Below are positions 1-8,180 of a DNA stretch of 64,000 nt, piece after piece. This DNA comes from Raineyella sp034933565 (GTDB lineage Bacteria > Actinomycetota > Actinomycetes > Propionibacteriales > Propionibacteriaceae). The first letter of the stretch is position 1, and the number at the start of each line of letters is the position of its first letter. The notes beneath the pieces are model-generated. The model was not told the DNA's origin. It was given only the letters and a program-made list of their open reading frames with translations, and made no database searches. Position numbers and translations under genes: made by a program. The DNA lies in contig NZ_JAYFNG010000021.1 in NCBI RefSeq assembly GCF_034933565.1, positions 29,175-93,174 of the forward strand. Reading direction: 5' to 3'.

Positions 1-462
1 GTCGCCGTGCTGGCCGTCCTGGTGGCCCGGTACTGGTGGCTGACCGGGCACAAGGTCTTCGCCCTGTCCCTGGTGGGGCTGGCCACCAGTCTGGTGTCCC
101 CGTTGGCCTGGACCCACCACTTCGTCTGGGTCCTGCCGCTGTTGGTCGGCGTGATCACCGACGACGGCCTGCCCCGTTGGGTCCGCCGCGTCGGGATTGC
201 CTGGGGGGTCTGGATCAGCATCCAGCTGCCGCTGACGGTCCTCCCGTACGCCTTCGAAGCCGCCAGGAGCTATTCCTTCGGCCAGAACCTGCTGGCCAAT
301 GTCACCCCTCTGGTGGGGTTGCTCTTCTACCTGGCCCTGTTCGTCCAGCTGCTCGGCCGGCCCCGTGGCGAGGCCGCGGCCCGGGACCGCGAGCTCACCG
401 AGCAGGCCGAGGCGCCCGCGCCCGCGCAGGCGTCCGGTCAGCCGGTGACCACGGCCGGCTGA
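1..462 (+). CDS. Glycosyltransferase family 87-type membrane mannosyltransferase, C-terminal part (5' truncated)
   Basis: The reading frame is open from the first base, so only the C-terminal ~153 residues are present. About four hydrophobic segments are visible. The segment SPLAWTHHFVWVLPLL matches the Ser-Pro-x-x-Trp-x-His-His motif common in polyprenyl-phosphate-mannose dependent GT87 (DUF2029) mannosyltransferases of actinobacteria, which add alpha-1,2-mannose to cell-envelope glycolipids or proteins. The tail after the last membrane segment is an Ala/Glu/Pro-rich cytoplasmic extension. The family call is moderately safe; substrate is unknown. It converges on tenA, with 54 bp between the stop codons. 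Confidence 0.6.
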   Translation, partial: VAVLAVLVARYWWLTGHKVFALSLVGLATSLVSPLAWTHHFVWVLPLLVGVITDDGLPRWVRRVGIAWGVWISIQLPLTVLPYAFEAARSYSFGQNLLANVTPLVGLLFYLALFVQLLGRPRGEAAARDRELTEQAEAPAPAQASGQPVTTAG

Positions 463-516
463 CCGCGGCCGACTGACAACTGACCGCGGTCGGTTGACCA
501 CCGGCCCAGGGGGGCG

Positions 517-1218
517 TCAGCTCGCGTCGCGCGGCTGCAGCACCCGGGCCGGCAGCCGCTGCCAGGTCTCCCCCGAGGCGGCCATCTGCCAGAAGGCCAC
601 CTCGTAGTACAACGAGTCGACGAAGGCGCACTCCATCCGGGCGCGTTCGTCGGCACCGGCGGCTGCGGCGAGCGCGTCGATCCGGTCGCGGTAGTCGACG
701 ACCAGGGCCTGGCACTCCTCGGAGGCATAGAACGCGAACCAGGCCCGGAACGGATGGTCGTCGCCGGGGGCCTGCTCGCGGTACGCGCGCAGCGCCGCCC
801 AGGTGTAGGTCCATTGGCAGGGCAGCAGCGCGGCCATCAGCACGCCCAGGGTGTCGTGGCCGGACAGCTCCATGTGATCGGCGTACGCCTGGGCCGTCGG
901 CGCGAGCCGGGCGGCCTGGCAGCCGTCGTAGTCGACGCCGAAGTGCTCGACCAGAGCCCGGTGCGCGTCCGGCTCCTCCTCGAGCATCAGGCGGGCCCCG
1001 TCGAGGAAGAACGCCGTCCAGTCGGTGTCCGGGGCCTTCGCGATCCCGAGCCCGTAGCAGCGCAGGAACGCCCGCAGGTACTGCACATCCTGCGCGACGT
1101 AGTGGACCACCGCCTCCTTCGACGCGGTCGCGTCGAGCAGGCCGCGGAAGAACGGGTGGGCCCAGAACGCCTCGAACAGGTCGGCGTACCTCTCGTGCAT
1201 TTCAGCGGTGAACGACAT
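517..1218 (-). CDS. tenA: TenA family aminopyrimidine aminohydrolase / thiaminase II
   Basis: TenA enzymes hydrolyse aminopyrimidines from degraded thiamine so that HMP can be salvaged. The 233-residue protein has the usual length. Asp44, Cys134 (in LLPCQWTYTW) and Glu206 (in SLYYEVAFW) fall where the family has its active-site Asp, nucleophilic Cys and Glu. The frame can be extended upstream to 1359, but that part looks non-coding and would overlap the ilvB control region. The ATG at 1218 is preferred because a TAGGGT -10 element lies 7 nt upstream (1226-1231, minus strand) with no Shine-Dalgarno, suggesting a leaderless mRNA. No TPP riboswitch is seen before it. Confidence 0.85.
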   Translation of the reverse strand: MSFTAEMHERYADLFEAFWAHPFFRGLLDATASKEAVVHYVAQDVQYLRAFLRCYGLGIAKAPDTDWTAFFLDGARLMLEEEPDAHRALVEHFGVDYDGCQAARLAPTAQAYADHMELSGHDTLGVLMAALLPCQWTYTWAALRAYREQAPGDDHPFRAWFAFYASEECQALVVDYRDRIDALAAAAGADERARMECAFVDSLYYEVAFWQMAASGETWQRLPARVLQPRDAS

Positions 1219-1313
1219 GGCGCCCACCCTAGGGTCTCCGCGGCGACGGGGCCCGGTCGGGCCGGCGCGTGGCGGGGGCGGATATCCACATGCTGGGAAT
1301 CCTGGCCTATCGG

Positions 1314-1342
1314 TTGACACGACCGTCACAGTGCGGGAATCT
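1314..1342 (+). promoter_or_regulatory. Promoter of the ilvB leader
   Basis: A perfect -35 TTGACA (1314-1319) is followed after 17 bp by GAATCT (1337-1342) as a plausible -10. Transcription should start about 1349, which is the GTG of the leader peptide. Direct sequence reading; the start point itself is inferred. Confidence 0.6.
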
Positions 1343-1348
1343 TCTTCC

Positions 1349-1378
1349 GTGCTCGGCATGATTCTCGTAGTTTCCTAG
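1349..1378 (+). CDS. ilvBNC leader peptide (MLGMILVVS)
   Basis: A nine-codon frame GTG-CTC-GGC-ATG-ATT-CTC-GTA-GTT-TCC-TAG contains Leu, Ile, Leu, Val, Val, the end products of the genes downstream. It is too short for gene finders. The GTG lies where transcription should begin, so the peptide is probably translated leaderlessly; an ATG-only version (1358-1378, MILVVS) is possible. Its stop codon is at the base of a stem that precedes an intrinsic terminator. Peptide-dependent attenuation of ilvBNC is known in corynebacteria; this is the equivalent arrangement. Confidence 0.75.
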   Translation: MLGMILVVS

Positions 1379-1447
1379 CGTGTCCCTCGGGTCCCGACCC
1401 GACCGGACACGCTTCCCTCGCACGCCTCGCGGCGGCGGGGGTTTTTT
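1378..1447 (+). terminator. Transcription attenuator before ilvB
   Basis: First stem: GCGTGTCC (1378-1385) pairs with GGACACGC (1405-1412), enclosing an inner hairpin TCGGG/CCCGA. Terminator stem: 1415-1426 pairs with 1431-1441 (11 pairs, one bulged A, loop TCGC) and is followed by six T (1442-1447). GCGTG of the first stem could instead pair with CACGC at 1421-1425 inside the terminator, giving a candidate antiterminator. The terminator is seen directly; the switching model is inference. Confidence 0.8.
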
Positions 1448-1494
1448 GTTGCAGGATCACCGACGAACCAACGTCCAGAGGAAGTAGAGAGGCC

Positions 1495-3252
1495 ATGGAG
1501 GACAAGACCGCCACGTCCACCACACCGATGCTGACCGGCGCCCAGTCGCTCGTCCGCTCGTTGGAGCACGTCGGGGTAGACGTCATTTTCGGCCTCCCCG
1601 GTGGCGCCATCCTGCCGGCGTACGACCCGCTGCTGGACTCCGGGCAGATCCGCCACATCCTCTGCCGCCACGAGCAGGGTGCGGGGCACGCAGCCGAGGG
1701 ATACGCGATGACGACCGGTCGGGTCGGGGTCTGCATGGTGACCTCGGGCCCCGGGGCGACCAACCTGGTCACGCCGATCGCCGACGCGATGATGGACTCG
1801 GTGCCGATGGTCGCGATCACCGGCCAGGTCGGCTCCGCGATGATCGGCACGGACGCCTTCCAGGAGGCCGACATCCGCGGCATCACGATGCCGGTGACCA
1901 AGCACAGCTTCCTGGTGACCAGGGCCGAGGACATCCCGCTGGCGATCAAGGAGGCGTTCTACATCGCCGAGTCCGGTCGTCCGGGCCCGGTGCTGGTGGA
2001 CATCACCAAGGACGCCCTGCAGGCCTCGGCCGCGTTCAGCTGGCCCGAGGAGATGGACCTGCCCGGCTACCACCCGATCACCCGGCCGCACCACCGCCAG
2101 GTCAAGGAGGCCGCCCGGCTGATCACCGAGGCCCGCCGCCCGGTGCTCTACGTCGGGGGTGGGGTGATCAAGGCGCACGCCGCCGCTGAGCTGGCCGAGC
2201 TGGTCGAGCTCACCGGTGTCCCGGTGGTCACCACGTTGATGGCCCGTGGCGCGTTCCCCGACTCGCATCCGCTCAACTTCGGCATGCCCGGCATGCACGG
2301 CACGGTGCCCGCGGTGGGGGCCCTGCAGCAGGCCGACCTGCTGATCGCGCTCGGCACCCGCTTCGACGACCGGGTCACCGGCCGGCTGGACTCGTTCGCC
2401 CCGGGGGCCAAGGTCATCCACGCCGACATCGACCCGGCCGAGATCTCCAAGAACCGGGTGGCCGACGTCCCGATCGTCGGCGATGTCCGGGAGGTCCTGA
2501 TCGACCTGAACCAGACGCTGCGGGCGGACGGGCACATCCCCGACTACAGCGCCTGGACCGGCTATCTCACCGAGATGGCGCGCAAGTACCCGCTCGGCTG
2601 GGAGGAGGGCTTCGACCGGCTCTCCCCGCAGAAGGTGATCAAGCGGATCGGTGAGATCGCCGGACCCGACGCCTACTACGTCACCGGGGTCGGCCAGCAC
2701 CAGATGTGGGCCGCGCACTTCCTGCCCTTCGAGAAGCCCGGCCACTGGCTCAACTCCGGCGGTCTGGGCACGATGGGCTACTGCGTGCCCGCGGCGATGG
2801 GCGCCAAGGTCGGCCAGCCCGAGGCCGTGGTGTGGGGGATCGACGGCGACGGCTGCTTCCAGATGACCAACCAGGAGCTCGTCACCTGTGCCCTGGAGGG
2901 CATTCCGGTGAAGATCGCGGTGATCAACAACGAGTCGCTCGGCATGGTGCGGCAGTGGCAGACGTTGTTCTACAACGAGCGCTACTCCAACACTGACCTG
3001 CACTCCTACCGGATCCCCGACTTCCCCAAGCTCGCCGAGGCGATGGGGTGCGTGGGTCTGCGGGCGGAGACCCCCGAGGAGGTCGACGCCGTGATCGAGC
3101 AGGCGATGGCCATCAACGACCGCCCCGTCGTGGTCGAGTTCGTGGTGCACAAGGACGCCATGGTGTGGCCCATGGTCGCGGCGGGCACCAGCAACGACGA
3201 CATCAAGATCGCGCGCGACATGGCGCCGAAGTGGGAAGAGGAAGAACTGTGA
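1495..3252 (+). CDS. ilvB: Acetolactate synthase, large catalytic subunit
   Basis: It condenses two pyruvates to acetolactate (valine/leucine) or pyruvate plus 2-ketobutyrate to acetohydroxybutyrate (isoleucine), using TPP and FAD. The 585-residue length is normal. The catalytic Glu60 is in RHEQGAGHAAEGYA, and the TPP/Mg motif GDGCFQMTNQEL...INN begins near residue 449. The ATG at 1495 has GAGAGG just upstream. The gene overlaps ilvN by 4 bp and sits behind the attenuator. An N-terminal low-complexity stretch (TATSTT) precedes the core. Confidence 0.97.
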   Translation: MEDKTATSTTPMLTGAQSLVRSLEHVGVDVIFGLPGGAILPAYDPLLDSGQIRHILCRHEQGAGHAAEGYAMTTGRVGVCMVTSGPGATNLVTPIADAMMDSVPMVAITGQVGSAMIGTDAFQEADIRGITMPVTKHSFLVTRAEDIPLAIKEAFYIAESGRPGPVLVDITKDALQASAAFSWPEEMDLPGYHPITRPHHRQVKEAARLITEARRPVLYVGGGVIKAHAAAELAELVELTGVPVVTTLMARGAFPDSHPLNFGMPGMHGTVPAVGALQQADLLIALGTRFDDRVTGRLDSFAPGAKVIHADIDPAEISKNRVADVPIVGDVREVLIDLNQTLRADGHIPDYSAWTGYLTEMARKYPLGWEEGFDRLSPQKVIKRIGEIAGPDAYYVTGVGQHQMWAAHFLPFEKPGHWLNSGGLGTMGYCVPAAMGAKVGQPEAVVWGIDGDGCFQMTNQELVTCALEGIPVKIAVINNESLGMVRQWQTLFYNERYSNTDLHSYRIPDFPKLAEAMGCVGLRAETPEEVDAVIEQAMAINDRPVVVEFVVHKDAMVWPMVAAGTSNDDIKIARDMAPKWEEEEL

Positions 3253-3779
3253 GCAGCCACCGTACGCTGAGCGTCCTCGTCGCCGACAAGCCGGGTGTCC
3301 TCACCCGGGTGGCGGCCCTCTTCTCCCGTCGCGGCTACAACATCGAGTCGCTGGCCGTGGGCCCGACCGAGAACGAAGGTGTCTCGCGGATGACCGTCGT
3401 CGTGGACGTCGACGACCTCGTCCTCGAGCAGATCACCAAGCAGCTCAACAAGCTGATCGAGGTGCTCAAGATCGTCGAACTGGAGCCGGACGCGATCCGT
3501 CGCGAGCTCCAGGTGGTCAAGGTGCGCTGCGACGCGAACACCCGCAGCGAGATCCTCGACATCGTCCAGCTCTTCAAGGCCAAGACGGTCGACGTCACGC
3601 CGGATTCGATCACCATGGTCGTCACCGGCAATCCGGACAAGCTCGACTCGCTGCTGGCGATGCTCGAGCCGTACGGCATCCGTGAACTGGCCCAGTCGGG
3701 ACTGGTCGCGCTGGGCCGTGGTGCCAAGTCGATCAGTGAGAAGACCCGCAAGGACCGGGCGCAACAGGCCCAACGGTGA
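3249..3779 (+). CDS. ilvN: Acetolactate synthase, small regulatory subunit
   Basis: This subunit activates IlvB and confers valine feedback inhibition. The GTG start overlaps the ilvB stop (GTGA), which implies coupled translation; 176 residues is normal. An ACT domain covers about residues 5-80 (HRTLSVLVADKPGVLTRVAA), with the C-terminal ALS small-subunit domain after it. The last ~15 residues are basic (KTRKDRAQQAQR), a common ending in actinobacterial IlvN. Confidence 0.96.
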   Translation: MSSHRTLSVLVADKPGVLTRVAALFSRRGYNIESLAVGPTENEGVSRMTVVVDVDDLVLEQITKQLNKLIEVLKIVELEPDAIRRELQVVKVRCDANTRSEILDIVQLFKAKTVDVTPDSITMVVTGNPDKLDSLLAMLEPYGIRELAQSGLVALGRGAKSISEKTRKDRAQQAQR

Positions 3780-3786
3780 ACCATCG

Positions 3787-3830
3787 GGCCCCGTACGGCC
3801 CCTCCGGTCTAGGCTGGCGCGTACGGGGCC
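3787..3830 (+). promoter_or_regulatory. Stem-loop with an embedded -10 element between ilvN and ilvC
   Basis: GGCCCCGTACG (3787-3797) is perfectly complementary to CGTACGGGGCC (3820-3830), leaving a 22-nt loop. The loop contains TAGGCT (3810-3815), which resembles the -10 elements used throughout this window. The element could be an intercistronic mRNA-stability hairpin, a separate ilvC promoter, or both. There is no T tract, so it is not an obvious terminator. Confidence 0.5.
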
Positions 3831-3872
3831 GGGTGCCGGACTACCCACCTCACAACACAAGGAGTTAGCTCA

Positions 3873-4907
3873 GTGGCAGCTGAAATGTTCTACGACAAGG
3901 ACGCGGATCTTTCGATCATCCAGGGTCGCAAGGTCGCCGTCATCGGCTACGGCTCGCAGGGCCACGCCCACTCGCTGAACCTGCGGGACTCGGGCGTCGA
4001 CGTCCGGATCGGCCTGCAGCCCGGCAGCCGGTCGCGTGCCCGGGCCGAGGAGCAGGGCCTGCGCGTCCTCACCCCGGCGGAGGCCGCTGCCGAGGCCGAC
4101 GTCATCATGATCCTGGCCCCCGACCAGGTGCAGGCCGATCTCTTCACCGCGGAGATCGCCCCCAGCCTCAAGGACGGCGACGCGCTGTTCTTCGCCCACG
4201 GCTTCAACATCCGCTTCGGCTTCATCACCCCGCCGGCCGGCGTCACCGTCGCGATGGTCGCGCCGAAGGGCCCGGGTCACCTGGTCCGTCGCGAGTTCGA
4301 GAACGGCCGCGGCGTCCCGGCGCTGATCGCCGTCGAGCAGGACCCGCAGGGGATCGGCCAGGCGCTGGCCCTGTCCTGGGCCGCCGGCATCGGTGCCACC
4401 CGCGCCGGGGTGATCCGGACGACCTTCACCGAGGAGACCGAGACCGACCTGTTCGGTGAGCAGGCTGTCCTCTGCGGCGGCATGTCGCACCTGGTGACCG
4501 CCGGGTGGGAGACCCTGGTCGAGGCCGGCTACCAGCCCGAGATCGCCTACTTCGAGTGCCTGCACGAGCTGAAGCTCCTGGTGGACCTGATGAACGAGGG
4601 GGGCATCGCCAAGATGCGCTGGTCCATCTCCGACACCGCGGAGTACGGCGACTACATCGCCGGGCCGCGGGTCATCGGTCCGGAGTCCCGCGCCGCGATG
4701 AAGGGCCTGCTGGCCGACATCCGGTCGGGGGCGTTCGCCAACGACTTCATGAACGACCAGCGCAACGGCAAGCCGAAGTTCACCGCCTTCCGCAAGGCCG
4801 GCGAGGAGCACCCGATCGAGGCCGTCGGCAGGGAGCTGCGCGGTCTGATGGCGTGGGTCGACACCAAGGGCACCGAGGACTACGTCGAGGGCCACGCCGG
4901 TCGCTGA
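3873..4907 (+). CDS. ilvC: Ketol-acid reductoisomerase (class I)
   Basis: It isomerises and reduces acetolactate or acetohydroxybutyrate with NADPH and Mg2+. The 344-residue size fits the short class I enzyme. GYGSQGHAHS near residue 25 is the Rossmann motif, and the following loop IGLQPGSRSRARAEE has the Arg/Ser residues expected for the NADP phosphate. The metal-binding segment ETDLFGEQAVLCGG is present. The GTG start is 8 nt after AAGGAG. It is the last gene of the ilvBNC operon and is followed by a strong terminator. Confidence 0.96.
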   Translation: MAAEMFYDKDADLSIIQGRKVAVIGYGSQGHAHSLNLRDSGVDVRIGLQPGSRSRARAEEQGLRVLTPAEAAAEADVIMILAPDQVQADLFTAEIAPSLKDGDALFFAHGFNIRFGFITPPAGVTVAMVAPKGPGHLVRREFENGRGVPALIAVEQDPQGIGQALALSWAAGIGATRAGVIRTTFTEETETDLFGEQAVLCGGMSHLVTAGWETLVEAGYQPEIAYFECLHELKLLVDLMNEGGIAKMRWSISDTAEYGDYIAGPRVIGPESRAAMKGLLADIRSGAFANDFMNDQRNGKPKFTAFRKAGEEHPIEAVGRELRGLMAWVDTKGTEDYVEGHAGR

Positions 4908-4960
4908 CCGGCGGTGTCGCCGACGGACCGCTGAGGTCCACGCCGCAACAGAGGCGGCAG

Positions 4961-4990
4961 AAGGGGCCCGGGGTCATCCCCGGGCCCCTT
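4961..4990. terminator. Bidirectional terminator between ilvC and the methyltransferase gene
   Basis: A perfect 13-bp inverted repeat with a TCAT loop (4974-4977). The stem ends in AA/TT, so weak U tracts exist in both directions. It lies between two convergent genes. Confidence 0.8.
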
Positions 4991-5001
4991 CGCCGTGCCG
5001 G

Positions 5002-5574
5002 TCAGATCCGGGTGCAGAGCAGCACCCCGGCGTCCGGCGCCGCCGCGACCTCGCAGCAGAGCAACCGGCCGTCGTGCATCCAGGACTGCAGGGCGATGCT
5101 GTCGCGGTCGGTGCCGACATCAGGCCAGGAGTGCGGGTCCTCGATGACGAGCAGGGCCCCCGGCGCGAGCAGCTCGACCAGCCGGTCGCGGGCCCCGCGG
5201 GCGGTGGACATGTCGAGGGTGACCAGGGAGAGCGCGGAGATGCCGTGGGCGGCCCAGTCCAGGGTGCTCCAGTCGCCGGTGAGCACCCGGACGCCCGTGC
5301 CGGCGAACAGTCGGCCGGCCGTACGGGCCAGGTGCGGGTCGCGCTCGACGGTGACGACCCGGGTGGCCTCCGGGGCCCCGGTACGCAACCAGGCCGCGCC
5401 CACCCCGCAACCGGTGCCGAGATCGGCGATCGTGCCGGTCCGGGAGGCGGCCAGGGTGGCGAGCAGCCGGCCGGTCTCGGAGCGCGTCGAATCCAGGTAG
5501 CCGATCCGCAGTGACTCCCGCAACGCGGCCCCGACCAGATCGGGGACGTCCCAGGGGGAGGCCGGAGAGCTCAC
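5002..5574 (-). CDS. SAM-dependent O-methyltransferase-like protein
   Basis: The 190-residue protein has methyltransferase motif I (ADLGTGCGVGAAWL), an acidic residue ending strand 2 (VVTVERD) and a post-motif LLAPGALLVIEDPHSW. This pattern resembles the small O-methyltransferase family often annotated next to leuB in actinobacteria. The substrate cannot be told from sequence. The start GTG at 5574 lies 22 bp after the leuB stop on the same strand, so it is likely cotranscribed with leuB; a weak GGAG is upstream. Confidence 0.7.
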   Translation of the reverse strand: MSSPASPWDVPDLVGAALRESLRIGYLDSTRSETGRLLATLAASRTGTIADLGTGCGVGAAWLRTGAPEATRVVTVERDPHLARTAGRLFAGTGVRVLTGDWSTLDWAAHGISALSLVTLDMSTARGARDRLVELLAPGALLVIEDPHSWPDVGTDRDSIALQSWMHDGRLLCCEVAAAPDAGVLLCTRI

Positions 5575-5596
5575 GGTTCGACGCGCTCCGCGGTGG

Positions 5597-6667
5597 TCAG
5601 GCCAGCCGGGCGGCGATCGCGTCGCCGACCTGGGCGGTGGTGCGGACCGTGGTGCCCCGCTCCGCGATGTCGGCGTTGACCGCGGAGACGATCTTCGCCG
5701 CCTCGTCGGCGCGCCCGAGGTGCTCGAGCATCATCGCGACGGACAGGATCGCGGCGGTCGGATCGGCCTTCTGCTGGCCGGCGATGTCGGGAGCCGAGCC
5801 GTGCACCGGCTCGAACATCGACGGGTAGGCGCCGGACGGGTTGAGATTGCCCGAGGCCGCCAGGCCGATGCCGCCGGTCACCGCACCGGCCAGGTCGGTG
5901 ATGATGTCGCCGAACAGGTTGTCGGTGACGAGCACGTCGAAGCGGGCGGGGTCGGTGGCCATGAAGATGGTGGCGGCGTCGATGTGCAGGTAGTCGGTCT
6001 CGACCTGCGGGTACTCGGCGGCGACGGTCTCGAAGATCCGGCGCCACAGCCCACCGGCGTTGACCAGCACGTTGTGCTTGTGCACCAGGGTGACCTTGTT
6101 GCGCCGCTGGGTGGCGTGCTCGAAGGCGAAGCGGACGACCCGCTCCACCCCGTGGGCGGTGTTCACCGACACCTCGGTGGCGATCTCGTGCACCGTCCCG
6201 GCCCGCAGCTTGCCGCCGTTGCCGGCGTACAGGCCCTCGGTGCCCTCACGGACGACGACGAAGTCGATCTCCTTGCCCTCGGTGACGTGCGGGGCCAGCG
6301 GGGTCGGCACGCCGGGGTAGAGCTTGGACGGGCGCAGGTTGACGTAGTGGTCGAAGGCGAACCGCAGCTTCAGCAGGAGTCCGCGCTCGAGGATCCCGGA
6401 CGGGATGCGGGTGTCCCCGGGGGCGGCACCGACGGCACCGAGCAGGATGGCGTCGTGCTGGGCGAGAGACTCCATCTCGGACTCGGGCAGCACCTCTCCG
6501 GTGCGCAGCCAGCGGTCGGCGCCGAGGTCGTAGTGGACCTTGTCGAAGGCATCCGGACCGGCCACGGCGTCGAGGACCTTGAGGCCCTCAGTGACGACCT
6601 CGGGACCGATGCCGTCGCCGGCGATCACAGCGATGGACGGGCGATCAGCAGAGTTCTGAGTAGACAC
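5597..6667 (-). CDS. leuB: 3-isopropylmalate dehydrogenase
   Basis: It oxidatively decarboxylates 3-isopropylmalate to 2-ketoisocaproate in leucine synthesis, and can act on 3-methylmalate in the citramalate route. The 356-residue protein starts with SIAVIAGDGIGPEVV and contains the substrate loop ILERGLLLKLRFAFDHYVNLRP and the metal/NAD region VTDNLFGDIITDLAG. The GTG start has TAGCCT exactly 6 nt upstream (6674-6679, minus strand) and no Shine-Dalgarno, so the mRNA looks leaderless. The promoter region is shared with divergent ilvE. Confidence 0.95.
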   Translation of the reverse strand: MSTQNSADRPSIAVIAGDGIGPEVVTEGLKVLDAVAGPDAFDKVHYDLGADRWLRTGEVLPESEMESLAQHDAILLGAVGAAPGDTRIPSGILERGLLLKLRFAFDHYVNLRPSKLYPGVPTPLAPHVTEGKEIDFVVVREGTEGLYAGNGGKLRAGTVHEIATEVSVNTAHGVERVVRFAFEHATQRRNKVTLVHKHNVLVNAGGLWRRIFETVAAEYPQVETDYLHIDAATIFMATDPARFDVLVTDNLFGDIITDLAGAVTGGIGLAASGNLNPSGAYPSMFEPVHGSAPDIAGQQKADPTAAILSVAMMLEHLGRADEAAKIVSAVNADIAERGTTVRTTAQVGDAIAARLA

Positions 6668-6786
6668 GGCGTCAGGCTAGCCGGGCGGCGCGTCCACGGC
6701 GCGGGATCTCACGAACCCATGCGTCGCGACCTGCTCACCAGGGGTCGCCGGGCGCCTACCGGGTGACGTCCTCGGGGTGGTCCCCG

Positions 6787-6820
6787 CCAGTGCTCCTGAG
6801 ATGGTCTCACCCAGTGCTCC
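6787..6820. promoter_or_regulatory. Palindrome flanked by direct repeats between leuB and ilvE
   Basis: TGAGATGGTCTCA (6797-6809) is a perfect inverted repeat with a 3-bp centre. It is framed by two copies of CCAGTGCTCC (6787-6796 and 6811-6820). The TGAGA/TCTCA half-sites also occur in the candidate NdgR sites before cimA and leuC, but in the opposite arrangement. The palindrome lies about 40 bp upstream of the ilvE -10 element. A regulator site is inferred, not shown. Confidence 0.45.
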
Positions 6821-6859
6821 GGGCATCATGGCGGGCGGTCGGGGGCTAGATTCTTCCCC

Positions 6860-7948
6860 ATGAGCCTGAGCTTCGACGTGCACCCCCATCCGTCCCCGGC
6901 AACTGCCGAGGAGCGCGCGGTCGTCCTGGCTGCGCCCGGGTTCGGCCGGCACTTCACCGACCACATGGCGGTCGCCACGTGGACCGTGGAGGACGGCTGG
7001 GGTGACGCGAAGCTCGTACCGTACGGCGGGGAGACGTTCAACCCCGCGTCGGCGATCTTCCACTACGCCCAGGAGGTCTTCGAGGGCCTCAAGGCGTACC
7101 GCCACGCGGACGACTCCATCTGGCTGTTCCGCCCGGAGGCGAATGCCCAGCGGATGGTCGACTCGGCCGAGAGGCTGGCGCTGCCGACCCTGCCGGTGGA
7201 GGATTTCATCGCCTCGATCGAGGCCCTGGTGCGGCAGGATGCCGCCTGGGTGCCGACCGGCGGTGGCGAGAACAGCCTCTACATCCGCCCGTTCACCGTC
7301 GCCCACGAGGACTTCCTCGGGGTGCGTCCGGCGCGGACCGTCCGCTACTACTGCATCGCCTCGCCGTCCGGGCCGTACTTCGCCGAGGGAGCCAAGCCGG
7401 TCGACTTCTGGGTCTCGCGGCACTTCACCCGGGCCGCTCCGGGCGGCACCGGTGCGGCCAAGTGCGGCGGTAACTACGCCGCGAGCCTGGCCGGCCAGGA
7501 GGAGGCGTACGCGCACGGCTGCCCGCAGGTGCTGTTCCTCGATGCGGGCGAGTTCCGCTACGTCGAGGAGTTCGGCGGGATGAACTGCTTCCTGGTCACC
7601 CGGGACGGGCGCCTGCACACCCCGGAGCTGACCGGCACCATCCTGCCCGGCGTCACCCGCCGGTCGATCCTCGAGCTGGCGCGTGAGCGCGGCCTCGAGC
7701 CGGTCGAGGAGCGCATCGCGGTCGACGAGATGCTCGCCGGGGTCCGCAGTGGGGAGATCACCGAGGCGTTCGCCTGCGGCACCGCGGCGGTGGTCGCCCC
7801 GGTCCGCTCCTTCAAGGACGGCGACGAGGAGTACGTGGTCGGTGACGGCACCTCCGGCCCGGTCACCATGGGTATCCGCGAGCACCTGCTCGACATCCAG
7901 TACGGCCGGGTGGCCGACACCCACGGCTGGATGCGCCAGGTCTGCTGA
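6860..7948 (+). CDS. ilvE: Branched-chain amino acid aminotransferase
   Basis: This PLP enzyme (fold type IV) makes Leu, Ile and Val from their keto acids with glutamate. The 362-residue length and the motifs FHYAQEVFEGLKAY near residue 70, the PLP lysine in GAAKCGGNYA near residue 200 and EITEAFACGTAAVV near residue 300 are those of the bacterial BCAT II family. TAGATT (6847-6852) lies 7 nt before the ATG and there is no Shine-Dalgarno, indicating a leaderless transcript. Confidence 0.96.
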   Translation: MSLSFDVHPHPSPATAEERAVVLAAPGFGRHFTDHMAVATWTVEDGWGDAKLVPYGGETFNPASAIFHYAQEVFEGLKAYRHADDSIWLFRPEANAQRMVDSAERLALPTLPVEDFIASIEALVRQDAAWVPTGGGENSLYIRPFTVAHEDFLGVRPARTVRYYCIASPSGPYFAEGAKPVDFWVSRHFTRAAPGGTGAAKCGGNYAASLAGQEEAYAHGCPQVLFLDAGEFRYVEEFGGMNCFLVTRDGRLHTPELTGTILPGVTRRSILELARERGLEPVEERIAVDEMLAGVRSGEITEAFACGTAAVVAPVRSFKDGDEEYVVGDGTSGPVTMGIREHLLDIQYGRVADTHGWMRQVC

Positions 7949-8180
7949 GGTCGGTCTCCCGAGCTGGTCCGCCGAGGCCGGGCTCTGAGCCGACCGGGCC
8001 GCTGAAAGACCGATCCGCCGAGGCCGAATTGCTGACGGCGGGCTGCAAGGCCGAGGGCACGGCCGCGCTGCGTCGGACCGCGGGCGGGCCGGGATCCCCG
8101 AGAGGACCCGTCCCGCCCGCGTCGTCCGGGCCCTCGTTCCGTGCGCATCCGCGGATCGCGCTCGTTCCGCGGACGTCGGA

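Noticed and set aside
1219..1494. TPP riboswitch for tenA or T-box for ilvB
   Set aside because: No TPP-box core (CUGAGA...) is seen before tenA, which appears leaderless. The ilvB leader has a peptide and attenuator but no T-box sequence.
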